In this document: positions 32,582 to 46,036 of the stretch, piece after piece
How positions within the stretch are numbered: the first letter of the stretch is position 1
Layout of the letters: the number at the start of each line of letters is the position of its first letter
Assembly: GCF_902148855.1 (NCBI RefSeq)
Contig: NC_043976.1
Location: 14,001,233-14,065,232 of the forward strand
DNA length: 64,000 nucleotides
Direction: 5' to 3'
From: Sphaeramia orbicularis
Lineage: Eukaryota > Chordata > Actinopteri > Kurtiformes > Apogonidae
Made by a program: the position numbers and the translations under genes
Notes under the pieces: model-generated
Databases searched by the model: none
What the model was told of the DNA's origin: nothing
What the model saw: only the letters and a program-made list of their open reading frames with translations

Positions 32582-35500
32582 ATGAGAGGGTTCACTCTAC
32601 TCTGTTTGGTGGGATTAATGCTTTCAACATCTGCGGGCCAGGTAAGATTGTTGTATACTGGACATACTGAACAGGAATGGCTAATATTAATGAAGGGGAA
32701 AAAGACACAAGACGTGAGTTTTACATTACACCATTCCAACCTGCCTAATGAAGATCTTTTTAGGGCTTAGATTCAAATATTGAATGAAGAGATGAATCAA
32801 TGATTTTTTAAAAAAATTTTATGTTTATGTTTACGTTTACGCATTTGGCAGACGCTTTTTTCCAAAGCGACTTACAGGGGAAAACCAATTAAATCAATCA
32901 ATCAAATTTTATTTATATAGCGCCAGATCACAAAAAAAGTTATCTCTTGACATTTTATATATAGAGTTGGTCAAAACCAGACTCTAAGCCAATTTACAGA
33001 AACCCAACAGAATCCTCCAGGAGCAAACACTTGTGACTGGTGACAGTGGTGAGGAAAAACTTCCCTTTAACAGGCAGAAACCTGGAGCAGACCCAGACTC
33101 CTGGAGGATGGCTGTCTGCCTTGACCAGTTGGGGTTAAAGAGAGAGGGTAGAGAAGGAGAAAAAAGAGAGAGCGATAGAGATAGAGACTGGGGGAGAGGG
33201 GGAGTAGGGGGAGACACATGGAGGCGGTTGAGGTTAAGTGAGTTTTGATGATGAGGGCAGGGAAGAGGCCGGACCACCGCAGCAGGTCCAGAGATAATCC
33301 TGGAAGAATCTGTGGTTATCCTGGGAAAAAACTTTATTAGAATATTTAAAATGGAATGTTTGAAAGTGCTAGGATAGGAGGTGCTCTCAGAAGAGCTGGG
33401 TCTTCAGGAGCTTCTTGAAGATAGGCAGGGATGACTCTGTTCTTGTAGCACTTGGTAGAGCGTTCCACCAACGTGGAACGACCCATGAAAAGAGCCTGGA
33501 TTGTCTTGTACAAGGTCTGGGGACCACCAGACTACGTTCCCCAGACGAGCGGAATGGTCGTGGGGCGACATAAGCTTTTATTAGTGCACCTAAGTAGGTA
33601 GGAGCAGACCCACTGAGAATTTTGTAGGCTAGGATTAAAGATTTGAATTTGATGCGGGAAGCTATGGGTAGCCAGTGTAACTCAATGAGTAAGGGGGTGA
33701 CATGTGCCTCTTCAGGCTGATTGAAGACCAGACGCGCTGCTGCATTCTGGACCATCTGTAGTGGTTGGACAACACAAGCTGGGAGGCCCGTTAGAAGAGC
33801 ATTGCAGTAGTCAAGACGGGAGAAAACCATAGTGTGCACCAGGAGCTGGGTGGCCTGTTCGGTTGGTATGGCCTGATCTTTCTTAGGTTGAACAGAGTGA
33901 AACGGCATGATCGGGTGACAGAGGCAACGTGATCCATGAAGGTCAACTGATTATCAATCATGACTCCCAAGTTACGTACTACACTGGTAGGAGCCAGAGG
34001 TATGGAGTCAATAGTGATGGAGATGTCCTGCTGTATGGTTGGCTTAGCTGGGAAGACCAGCAGTTCAGTTTTGGACAGGTTCAGCTGAAGGTGATGGGCT
34101 TTCATCCATGCAGATATGTCAGAGAGACAATCTGAGATCCACGCTGAGACTGTGGAGTCATCAGGTGAGAATGACAGATAGAGCTGGGTATCATCAGCAT
34201 AGCAATGATATGAGAAGCCATGTGAGTGGATGATCTGACCGAGTGAGGTGGTGTATATGGCAAAAAGGAGGGGGCCCAACACAGAGCCTTAGGGGACCCC
34301 CGTGGTGAGGCGGTGAACTGCTGATGTGTGCCCTAGCCAGGACACACTGAAGGACCGACCAGTAAGGTAAGATTGAAACCAGGAGTGTGCGTGGCCTGTG
34401 ATGCCCATGTTCCAGAGTATGGATAACAGGATATCATGATTAACAGTGTCAAATGCTGCTGATAAGTTGAGTAGAATGAGTACTGAGGACTTGGCTGCTG
34501 CTCTAGCCTCTTTCAAGGCTTCTGTCACAGACAACAGAGCCGTTTCAGTGGAGTGGCCGATTTTGAAGCCAGATTGGTTGATGTCAAGGAGGTTATTTTG
34601 GGAGAGGAATTCTGTGACCTGTTTGAAAACCGCCCTTTCGATGGTCTTAGCAAGGTATGGGAGGAGTGAGACTGGTCGATAATTCTCCACTTGACTGGGG
34701 GTGAGGGAAGGTTTTTTGAGTAGTGGTGTTACCTGCGCTTGTTTAAATACTGTAGGAAATGTTCCTGAAGTCAGTGAAGCATTAATCACATGTGTGATTG
34801 GTGCTGTGATAGTTGGGGCAACAGACTAAGAGGTTGGATGGAATAGGGTCCAACAGGCATGTCGTAGGACGGCTAGAGGAAAGGAGTTTAGACACCTCGT
34901 TCTCTGTGAGGGGAGTAAATGAGGGGAATGACGCAGTTGGGCTTTTGTCAGTTGAGTTAGTAGTAGCCATAGTCAGGGGAGAGGAAGCAGTGTGTGATGA
35001 TGATGATGTTGAAGAAGGAGGTGTGCAGTCTATGGGTGGATCAGTGAACTGACTGCTGATAGTAGACACTTTATTTGTGAAAAATGAAGCAAAATTGTCT
35101 GCTGTCAGATTAGTAGTGGGCGGTGGAGGCGGAGGGTTGAGTAGTGTTTTAAAGGTTAACAATAGTTTCTTGGTGTCGGTGGCAGAACGAATTTTGTTAT
35201 TATAGTAAGCCTTCTTCGCAGCAGTGACACTGGATGAGAAGGATACCAATAGTGACTGGAATGTGATCAGGTCAGAAGAGCTTTTTGTTTTGTGCCATTT
35301 TCTCTCTGCGGCTCTGAAGTTGGTACGTAGCAACCGGAGGTTATCATTGAGCCATGGGTGGGACTGGGAGGATCGAGCGGGTCTAGTAGATAGAGGGCAC
35401 AGATATTTCAGACAGGTGCTAAGTGTAGAGCACAGAGACTCAGTGGCATCATTAACCTCTAAGGAGGAAAAAGTGCTGGGGGGAGGGAGAGCGGAGGCTA

Positions 35501-36306
35501 CGACGGTGGAGAAGTGGGTGGGGGACAAATTGCGGAGGTTGCAGCGGAAAGAGACCATGGTGGAGGGAGCAGAGTGTTTTTCAGGGAGAGACACACTGAA
35601 CTGAATGAAATAGTGGTCAGACAGGTGTAAAGGTGTGACTGTGAGGGCATCTGTGATGCAGTTTCGGGTGAAAATGAGATCGAGCTCTTTACCAGCTTTG
35701 TGGGTTGGAGGACTGCAAATCCGCTGTAGCTCAAATGAGAGCATTAGTGACATGAAATCTGAGAAGCTGGGATTGTCTAAGTGGATGTTCATGTCACCGA
35801 GGACTAGCATGGGGCAGTCATGCTCTGGGATGGAGGAAAGCAGAGTGTCGAGCTCATCAGGAAAATCTCCCAGTTGCCCTGGTGGACGATAAATGACAAT
35901 TATGTAAAGTTTGACTGGTGCTGTCACTAGGATGGCATGGTATTCAAAGGAGTTGTATTTGACTGAAGGTAGTAGTTAACTGTATTTCCATTTGTTGGAA
36001 ATTAACGGACCCACCGCACCTCCTCGTCCAGATGGACGAGAGGTGTGAGAGAATGTGTGGCTGATAGAAAGTGCAGCTGGGGTTGCATTGTTTTCAGGTG
36101 TAATACAGGTTTCAGGCTTCAGTTTCAGTTTTAACACGTAGATGAAGCTAAATGGACATACAGAAAACAGTCTTACTCAACAAGATTAGATTATATATGC
36201 AGAAAGGAGTGGGAATAAGTATATATTTATACTTAAATCTCACCCCTTTTCCATAGTTTAGTTTATCCCATGTTACCAGTTATCTGCCTAAATCCAGTTA
36301 AGTGAC

Positions 36307-36344
<38 letters not shown>

Positions 36345-39300
36345 CACACACACACACACACACACACCCCTATTAGATTTATTTATATATTGTCCACAAA
36401 ATTTGAATAATTTTGTTTTCAGAAAGATTCCTCTTATTTTATTACTATTAATACACATCAGTAATCACCTTTAATTAGGTGCAAGAGTCCCAATTACACT
36501 TTATCCAAATAAAATAAACCACAATGTCACATTGTCATAAGAGGTCAAATTATTTTATTCCACCTTAATGGGAAACGGTGTGTGTGTGTGTGTGCGTGTG
36601 TGTGTGTGTGCAGACTTTAATTAAAACATTTGTTCTTAAACCAATAACTAAAGATTGTTTTTAAGTATGTGACTTGCTATTTTTATGAGTCAAGGTATTT
36701 ATTTCAAAATTTAGTGACGATTTTACTAGACAAACACTCGTTGGCCTTGAATTAAGCTTTTTCTTTCCAATTGCAGTGGCCCACGGAGAAGAAATCAACT
36801 ATAACAGAGAAACAGTCTGTAATGGTGGGTAGATTTGTGAAAAAAAAAAAAAATCATTTGGGTCATGATGGTGAGCATTCCATAGGATGAAACTGACCAT
36901 ATGTGGTTTAAGCAAAAGATTTAGTTAATTCATTTCACTGTTAAGTTAATCTACCCACAGTTTGCAACTCTCAACATTTCAGCAAATAAAATCAAGGTGG
37001 ACTTCGATTTTAAACTACATGTGAAGTACAAAACATGTGTACACACCAAAAGTGTAGGTGACTCCACCCACTGACAGTATTAAAGTAGGTGAATGTAATG
37101 AGGAGGTTGATTTTGATTCAGGATGAGGAGCCTTACACTTCTTTGTTTGATGGGATTAATTGTTGCTGCATCAGCAGCATCTAAAATGGTAAGAAAAGAG
37201 TAAGTGATGGTAATGAAACGGAAAGTATTCTGAACATTAATACCACATATTGTCCTCATAACGCGTTTTCTTTCTGTAACATGTCTCAGTGATGTCTGCA
37301 GGATTTGACAAACCCTCTAATGGCTTTAAATGGAAGCAACTTACATTTTAAATCCATATTTTCAGGGGGAACCAGGTGGTAAAAGAGCAATGGGAAATGA
37401 AAACGGGTTTCCAAACACAACCAGTGTGGATGAGGTATGTAGACTTTACACAATGCTTCCAAATAGTCTTTAGATGTCAAAGTCCTTTTCAGAGTGGAAC
37501 ATTCTTCATTATAGTGTCTCAAAATTAAACAAGATGATTTGTTGACATTAAAATCATGACTGACTAACCCTAAAGCTTTGGTGGTAGTTAGTAAGAGAAT
37601 AATTTTAAGCTAAAAGAAATTCTTAAACATCTGATACTCCTGGAGCAGGTTATTCACCTTCCTCAGCTTGCAGTGCAACTCAGACTTTGGTTAATGGACC
37701 TCAAATTTAACAATCAACTAAAACTGAAGACACAATTTTAATGACCTTTATAGTACACATAGATACGAAAATTGATGCAACTGCAGTAGTTTTAAAATTT
37801 TATTTAACCTATTCTGCTAAGATTCTGACTTTCTCCTTTTGTTGTGAATGATTCACTAGTACATTATCTTTCTTTCACTTCTCCATTTTTGTGTGTTTGA
37901 TACTTACTGAAGTTCAGATAACACTTAACAAGTCAATGCCTTTGCCGTTGCTGTCACTACAAAGCAAGTTTAGATTTTTCTTTCTTCTGTATTTTGAGGT
38001 CCAAATTCCAACCCTGCAGGAACAAACAAACATTTACTATTAGCTCACGGGATTAGGGTAAATAGCTGTATTAAGTTAAACTTTAACATTTCTGAATTAC
38101 AGAACACAGAAGTCAAGAATGAAACGACTGCAGTGCCAAATATTTCAACAACAACAGCAGCAACAACACCGGTAGGTAGAATAATGTATCCTAATGTAAA
38201 CTGGATACACACTAATAGTGTATTTGTTTGAGCAAGATTCAAATGTTTACATTAACTTATCAACATGCATTCATGAATATATGTTTGTTACTTTTTAATC
38301 CCTCCTCAGCATGCTGGGTGGCACCCCTTTGGAGACAACACTGGGTATGGACCACAGGATGATCAAACACAAGCGGTGAGTCAACCAAAAAAGGTTAAAG
38401 GTCATACTTGATACTATTCAAAGAGCCAAAACATTAGAATTATGCTATCTATGGCAGAAGAAAGGCAATATAACGACCTAATAACTTCAACAACACTTAT
38501 GTATTTCCATGTACAAGACTAACATGTTTTGTGCTGAATTAATCTATTAATATGCTTTCATCAACAAATTTTTGGATTTTTATCGCTACCAGGGTGACTG
38601 GCATCCCTTTGGAGATAAGACTGGATATGGAACAAAAAATACAGACACAGACCAAACACAGGTAAGAAAATAGGACCAATGGCCCTGTAGCTTACTGGCC
38701 GAATTAAAAACTTTTGGAAATGTATCCAGATGCCATTTATTATCACCCAGTTATGTGTATTTATTATATTACAGAAATAGCCCATGTTTTGGTCATATTC
38801 CAATCAGATCTGTAAAAAATTCAAATTCCAACTTGATATCATTGATACTTACTGATTTATTGTATCAATCCACTTCTTATCTCTTATAATAATAATAATA
38901 ATTTTTCAGTCGCACCAAATCCAGAATCAGATCCGGATCAAAATAATTTCAATACCTTGTGTTGACATCATCATAAAGAAGCTGTACACAAAGTTTGAAG
39001 TCAATCTGAATTATAGTTTTGGAGAAGAAGACGAATGAACGTGTTGTAATGGACGACAGACAACGACAGACCACGACGCCGGACGCCACATGATGACAAT
39101 AGCTTACGGCCTGTCGGCCGGTAAGCTAAAAATAGAAAAAAAACTGAACAAAAAAAACCCCTTTCAGTTCTACTATATACTGTAGAAAGAAGAGAGTACA
39201 GCCTAATCTAACTGGACAACACTTGAACTGTCTTTCCATGTACACAAGTCAAAGACTAAGTTTTGTGATGAACTTCACACCGGTTCATCAACATGCTTTC

Positions 39301-39543
39301 AATTGACACACATTCCTGAATTGTATCCCTCTTCAGCAAGGTGGTGTGTCGCATCCCCTTGGAGCAAAAACTGGGTATGAATCACAAAATCCAGAAAAAG
39401 AGACAACTCAGGTAAGAATTTTGGAAAACTTGATAGTGCAATTCAAAGAGTTAAACCCTTAGATATAATATAGGTTACCAGTCTCATCCAACCTGCAAAT
39501 ATTCAGTTTTGTTCTGATAATATGTTGTGTTCATTTTCAGTGA
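32582..39543 (+). CDS. Unit 3: repeat-protein gene with a LINE in its first intron (152 aa A form)
   Basis: Exons A1 32582-32641, A2 36777-36824, B1 37123-37188, exon 3 37366-37434, exon 4 38103-38171, repeat exons 38310-38375, 38593-38661 and 39337-39411, stop 39541-39543. All are phase 0 and open. Compared with unit 1, A2 reads [16 protein letters not shown], exon 3 ends VDE rather than VDK, and exon 4 is one codon longer in the Thr tract. The A1-A2 intron holds a 3.2-kb L2 LINE in antisense, so A-form splicing must span about 4.1 kb; the B form is unaffected. Confidence 0.62.
32815..32885. repeat. Fragment of the GCATTTGGCAGACGCTTTT-type repeat
   Basis: TTTACGCATTTGGCAGACGC and CCAAAGCGACTTACAG form a short block found in many fish SINE and LINE tails. 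It sits between unit sequence and the tail of the LINE. Confidence 0.5.
32892..36130 (-). mobile_element. 5'-truncated L2-clade LINE, antisense in unit 3 intron
   Basis: Read on the minus strand, it begins within the endonuclease (about 36100), continues [15 protein letters not shown] and [10 protein letters not shown] (35.9-35.8 kb), then the reverse transcriptase: [20 protein letters not shown] (about 34.67 kb), a QSGF-type region and YADDTQLYL (about 34.2 kb). An L2-type C-terminus ([22 protein letters not shown]) ends near 33.4 kb. The 3' UTR ends in GCTATATAAATAAAATTTGA and a TGAT-type tail at 32892. The frame is broken by a stop in the VPQGS motif (VP-stop-GS, 34289-34291) and by frameshifts near 34.79 and 33.87 kb. 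Dead copy. Confidence 0.88.
36309..36367 (+). repeat. (CA)n microsatellite
   Basis: Long dinucleotide tract in the A1-A2 intron of unit 3. The same position is shorter in units 1, 2 and 4 (about 23240, 29777, 42858) and deleted in unit 5. A (GT)n tract also lies before A2 in each unit. Confidence 0.9.
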
Positions 39544-41701
39544 AGACAAAAGACAAAGTTGAAGTCAAAGAGTTCAACTGAGGACCGAGGAAGCAATGAA
39601 ACTGCTCTGCTTTGTTAAACATTTTGCATTCTTATATGTCATTGTTTCATGCCTGTTAAACCTTTTGGGTCTGGTCAAAACCAAGTGGAGTGGCAACACT
39701 TTGTTGAAGATATCAAAACCGACCGTGAAATAATTTCAAAATATCCGTATAAATATATTACTTTAACTCTAATCTTTACATAATACAGAAACTTTGCTTT
39801 TGTTTCAACAGAGGCTGTGACAATTAAATGCAAAATACTTTTTATTTCTAACATTTTGTCATTTCAGTGACTAATCAAAATATTCTAATCAGTTGTGGAG
39901 GTTAAGATGGCTAAAATAATGATTAAATTTGTTTGATTAAATATTTTATAAAACTCTTTTGTGTGAAAAGTTTATTTTTTGTTTTTGGTTGGTTTCAAGT
40001 CTGTTGTGTCTCCTCAGTCAAGTTAGTATTGACAATTAGGCTAATATGTTCACAATCTGGAAAAAATGACAACTGCACTCACTTTCCATGAAGAAAACAA
40101 AACAGTCTCAGCACATAATTTCTAATTAATAAGAGTAATAAGAGAATTTTTGAGCCAAATTGTGATATCTATGTAAGTTTATTCTCCAGTGTAACACTAC
40201 TGATTCATTTTTCATCATTGACTATGACCTGAGAAAAATGACTTTTGGGACTTTCACAGCAATTATGCTATAAAACTAACAAAAAACACCAGTGAATTGA
40301 CTCTTCATCATCCCATTGACAAATCTACACAGCTCTGAAAATAGTCTCTATTGTAGAGCTGTAGACTGAAACAGCTAGAATAGCATGAGCTAAATCCCAA
40401 ACTGTATAGCCTCTATATGAAATAGGTCACAATAAAATATGCATTTAGTGTGCCGTGAAAAAATATAAACAAGCAAACACACGTATTTCTTTTGATCCAA
40501 TTTGGTTAGCTAGTTAGCTTTAGTGGCTTCTGATGGCGTCAGCGTTTAAAGCTAACACTTAACGCTAGTTTGACTCGGTCATACCACGTTTTGTGCACAA
40601 ATAATAGGAAGGAAAATAAAAATTAGATATTTACATTAATTTCCTGACATCTTTCAGACGATTTCAGCAAGGTGCGGAAAAGGTTTTCTGATACCCTATG
40701 AACAACACCGTAACTTAACAAACATAACTACATTGGAGCATAAGTAAGAAAATATAACAACCTGATATGGAATATGTCTTATATTTAACCTGCTCCAGTC
40801 AGACTTAAGTTTAGTCATTTAAATTTATTCACTGCACAAAGCAGTTTACTTCTTGACTGTACAATGGGGGAAAAAGTAGTTACTGCAATCAATCGTTCCA
40901 CTTCATTTACAAAATTCATGTATTTGATCAGACTTAAACAGTTACAGGGATATTTTACTTTCAAAACAAAGAGTGTAACAATAACCAAAAGAAGGATTTT
41001 GAAAGAAATATTATAGTGACAGCGAACAGTGTTCATCCAACTTTAAACAGGAGAATCAGAAACAAAAACATGGTACAAGATCTAAAGAAAAAAAAGGGTC
41101 AAAAGAATAAATATGGAGTGGGGTCACATGAGAAGCTTAGAGACATTACAGAAAAACTGACAGTCAATACTGTTCTGGAAAATGGTACAAAGCTGCAGAC
41201 ATACTCAAGGCCACCGTGGTCAGTTGGCACAAAGTCATGGAGGTCAACAACTGAAGTTTGTCTTTTTCATAATGTTCTAAATGTAAACAGCTGCAGCCCA
41301 CTTTGAGTTAAGAAAAGGTTATAACTTTCCAGCAAAAAAAAAATCCATAAGGCTATTGTGGTTAATTTAAGTTCTGCAGCTTTTCTGATGTTCTATTTAA
41401 TGTTTGTCTAAACCCTAAATATCAAAGAATCCAGTCAGTGTACCAATATGGAAAGTATACATTAAACATTTTTTATCTCACTGTTGAACAAATGTAAGCT
41501 CTTCTTAAAATATGTATGGGCCAATCAGCTTAGTTCAGGACAAAATTAGTTATATTAAATAACTGAACAGGACTTTAAATAGGTAAAATAACAAGTATGG
41601 GAAGCCATTTAAGAATCGTAAACTATCAAAGATTGTATTAATGAATGATTAATAATGTAATGTTTTTCTAATTAATAGATTGGATGTTAACTGTTTTTCA
41701 G

Positions 41702-41790
41702 ATTACTACCAGAAGCCCTGAGGCCCAGATACAAAACTGATGACGTTCATCACGATCAGAAGAATTGTCAATAAAATTCATTTATATAAA
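41702..41790 (+). other. Terminal-exon copy at the end of unit 3
   Basis: Same TTTTTCAG acceptor, ITTRSPEAQ-type frame and AATAAA as at 22084. Between it and the unit 3 stop lie about 2.1 kb of 3' flank containing an open but unsupported frame (41016-41306). Confidence 0.4.
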
Positions 41791-42446
41791 AAATAAAAAG
41801 TTGTGTTTCTGGGTTGGAATTGCCAGGACCATTCTGCCACAAAATGTGAAACCAAGTCTGTTTATTTCAGCTTAATACCTGGTCAGTTTTGGTTTCAACA
41901 GCAGAGGATGCTATAAATATGCTAAGGGTCACTTTCTATCACACCATATATAAGAAACTGTTTGATTAAGAAATTGCTTTAAAATATAGGCTATAGAAAA
42001 AACATGTAAAAAACCAGGTGACTCAATTGTCAGGTCTGGCTCAAGTCACACATTCAGGATGTAGGAAAAACAAAAAATACTTGTTTGGTGGAAATTTTGC
42101 ATATCATTAGCATCATAGCATAAGTGCCTATGTCATGTTTTTGGCCAAATTGTGATATCTGCGTAACATTACTCTCATAACACCGCTGATTCATTTTTCA
42201 TCATTGGCTATGACCTGAAAAAATATGACTTAGATAATTATGCTAGGAGGCTAACGATATGCGAAGCGAATCATGTTATGAAAATGACTTAAACAGTTGC
42301 TCAATAGAAGGCTTATTCCAACAGAGGATATCTGTGTGTGACATGGTTGGTTGCACAGTGGTGTCCTGCAAGACTCCACCTACTGACATCAAAGTGTGAA
42401 TATAAGGCACATACTTCATACTTAGAAAGAATCGTCTGAGTTCAAG

Positions 42447-45400
42447 ATGAGAGGGTTCACTCTACTCTGTTTGGTGGGATTAATGCTTTCAACATCTGCG
42501 GGCCAGGTAAGATTGTTGTATACTGGACATACTGAACAGGAATGGCTAATATTAATGAAGGGGAAAAAGACACAAGATGTGAGTTTTAATTTACATCATT
42601 CCAATCTGCCTAATGAAGATCTTTTTAGGGCTTAGATTCAAATATTGAATGAAAGAGATGAATCAATGATTTTTTTGATTTTTAAATATGTAAATGAAGC
42701 AAAATGGACATACAGAAAATAGTCTTACTCAACAAGATTAGATTATATATGCAGAAAGGAGTGGGAATAAGTATATATTTATACTTAAATCTCACCCCTT
42801 TTCCATAGTTTAGTTTATACCATGTTACCAGTTATCTGCCTAAATCGAGTTAACTTATACACACACACACACTCCTATTAGAGTTATTTATATATTGTCC
42901 ACAAAATTTGAATAATTTTGTTTTCAGCAAGGTTCCTCTTATTTTATTACTATTAATACACATCAGTCATCACCTTTAATTAGGTGCAAGAGTCCCAATT
43001 ATACTTTATCCAAATAAAATAAACCACAATGTCACATTGTCATAAGAGGTCAAATTATTTTATTCCACCTTAATGGGAAACGGTGTGTGTGTGTGCGTGT
43101 GTGTGTGCAGACTTTAATTAAAACATTTGTTCTTAAACCAATAACTAAACATTGTTTTTATGTATGTGACTTGCTATTTTTATGAGTCAAGTTATTTATT
43201 TCAAAATTCAGTGACAATTTTACTAGACAAACACTCGTTGGCCTTGAATTAAGCTTTTTCTTTCCAATTGCAGTGGCCCACGAAGAAGAAATCAACTATA
43301 ACAAAGAGACAGTCTGTAATGGTGGGTAGATCTGTGAAAAAAAAAAAAAATCATTTGGGTCATGATGGTGAGCATTCCATAGGATGAAACTGACCATGAT
43401 ATGTGGTTTTAGCAAAAGCTTTAGTTAATTCATTTCACTGTTAAGTTAATCTACCGACAGTTTGCAACTCTCAACATTTCAGCAAATAAAATCAAGGTGG
43501 ACTTCAATTTTAAACTACATGTGAAGTACAAAACATGTGTACATACCAAAAGTGTAGGCGAGTCCACCCACTGACAGTATTAAAGTAGGTGAATGTAATG
43601 AGGAGGTTGATTTCGATTCAGGATGAGGAGCTTACACTTCGTTGTTTGATGGGATTAATTGTTGCTGCATCAGCAGCATCTAAAATGGTAAGAAAGGAGT
43701 AAGTGATGGTAATGAAATGGAAAGTATTCTGAACATTAATACCACATATTGTCCTCATAACGCGTTTTCTTTCTGTAACATGTCTCAGTGATGTCTGCAG
43801 GATTTGATAAACCCTCTAATGGCTTTAAATGGAAGTAACTCACATTTTAAATCCATATTTTCAGGAGGAGCATCTTCGTAAAAGACCAATGGGAAATGAA
43901 AATGGGTTTCCAAACACAACCAGTGTGGATAAGGTATGTAGACTTTACACAATGCTTCCAAATACTCTTTAGATGTCAGTCCTTTTCAGAGTGGAACATT
44001 CTTCATTATAGTGTCTCAAAATTAAACAAGATGATTTGTTGACATTAAAATCATGACTGACTAACCCTAAAGCTTTGGTGGTAGTTAGTAAGAGAATAAT
44101 TTTAAGCTACAAGAAATTCTTAAACATCTGATACTCCTGGAGCAGGTTATTCACCTTCCTCAGCCTGCAGTGCAACTCAGACTTTGATAAATGGACCTCA
44201 AATTTAACAATCAACTAAAACTGAAGACACAATTTTAATGACCTTTATAGTACACATAGATATGAAAATTGATGCAACTGCAGTAGTTTTAAAATTTAAC
44301 TTATTCCACTAAGATTCTGACTTTCTCCTTTTTGTTGTGAATGATTCACTAGTACATTATCTTTCTTTCACTTTTTCATTTTTGTGTGTTTGATACTTAC
44401 TGAAGCTTGGATAACACTTAACAAGTCACTGCCTTTGCTGTTGCTGTCACTACAAAGCAAGTTTAGATTTTTCTTTCTTCTGTATTTTGAGGTCCAAATT
44501 CCAAACCTGCAGGAACAAACAAACATTCACTATTAGATCACTGGATTAGGGTAAATAGCTGTATTAAGTTAAACTTTAACATTTCTGAATTACAGAACAC
44601 AGAAGTCAAGAATGAAACGACTGCAGTGCCAAATATTTCAACAACAACAGCAACACCGGTAGGTAGAATAATGTATCCTAATGTAAACTGGACACATACT
44701 TAGAGTGTATTTGTTTGAGCAAGATTCAAATCTTTACATTAACTTATCAACATGCATTCATGAATAAATGTTTGTTATGTTTTAATCCCTCCTCAGCATG
44801 CTGGGTGGCACCCCTTTGGAGACAACACTGGGTATGGACCACAGGATGATCAAACACAAGCGGTGAGTCAACCAAAAAAGGTTAAAGGTCATACTTGATA
44901 CTATTCAAAGAGCCAAAACATTAGAATTATGCTATCTATGGCAGAAGAAAGGCAATATAACGGCCTAATAACTTCGACAACACTTATGTATTTCCATGTA
45001 CAAGACTAACATGTTTTGTGCTGAATTAATCTATTAATATGCTTTCATCAACAAATTTTTGGATTTTTATCGCTACCAGGGTGACTGGCATCCCTTTGGA
45101 GATAAGACTGGATATGGAACAAAAAATACAGACACAGACCAAACACAGGTAAGAAAATAGGACCAGTGGCCCTGTAGCTTACTGGCCGAATTAAAAACTT
45201 TTGGAAATGTATCCAGATGCCATTTATTATCACCCAGTTATGTGTATTTATTATATTACAAAAATAGCCCATGTTTTGGTCATATTCCAATCAGATCTGT
45301 AAAAAATTCAAATTCCAACTTGATATCATTGATACTTACTGATTTATTGTATCAATCCATTTCCTATCTCTTATAATGGGAAAATTTTTCAGTTGCACCA

Positions 45401-46036
45401 AATCCAGAATCAGATCCGGATCGAAATAATTTCAATACCTTGTGTTGACATCATCATAAAGAAGCTGTATACCAAGTTTGAAGTCAATCTGAATTGTAGT
45501 TTTGGAGAAGAAGACGAATGAATGTGTTGTAATGGACGACAAACGATGACAGACGACGACAGACAACGATGCCGGACGCCACATGATGACAATAGCTTAC
45601 GGCCTGTTGGCCGGTAAGCTAAAAATAGAAAAAAAACTGAACAAAAAACCCCCCTTTCAATTCTACTATATACTGTAGAAAGAAGAGAGTACAGCCTAAT
45701 CTAACTGGACAACACTTGAACTGTCTTTCCATGTACACAAGTCAAAGACTAAGTTTTGTGATGAACTTCACACCGGTTCATCAACATGCTTTCAATTGAC
45801 ACACATTCCTGAATTGTATCCCTCTTCAGCAAGGTGGTGTGTCGCATCTCCTTGGAGCAAAAACTGGGTATGAATCACAAAATCCAGAAAAAGAGACAAC
45901 TCAGGTAAGAATTTTGGAAAACTTGATAGTGCAATTCAAAGAGTTAAACCCTTAGATATAATATAGGTTACCAGTCTCATCCAACCTGCAAATATTCAGT
46001 TTTGTTCTGATAATATGTTGTGTTCATTTTCAGTGA
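42447..46036 (+). CDS. Unit 4: repeat-protein gene, A form intact (150 aa), B exon frameshifted
   Basis: Exons A1 42447-42506, A2 43274-43321, exon 3 43865-43933, exon 4 44596-44658, repeat exons 44797-44862, 45080-45148 and 45830-45904, stop 46034-46036. All are phase 0. Exon 3 is the most divergent of the array (EEHLRKRPMGNENGF), and the last repeat reads SHLLGAKTGY. The alternative exon B1 at 43623 has lost one C (AGCTTACACTT instead of AGCCTTACACTT), so its frame meets TGA at codon 9. Only the A promoter can make a secreted product here. Confidence 0.63.

Noticed and set aside
33033-35892. Several plus-strand frames at 33033-35892
   Set aside because: Antisense shadows of the L2 LINE, whose reverse transcriptase reads on the minus strand.
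41016-41306. 96-codon frame repeated at the end of units (also at 21498, 28035, 47498)
   Set aside because: Lies in the 3' flank, has no splice or start support, and its length varies by indels between units. Similarity between copies is explained by the recent duplication.
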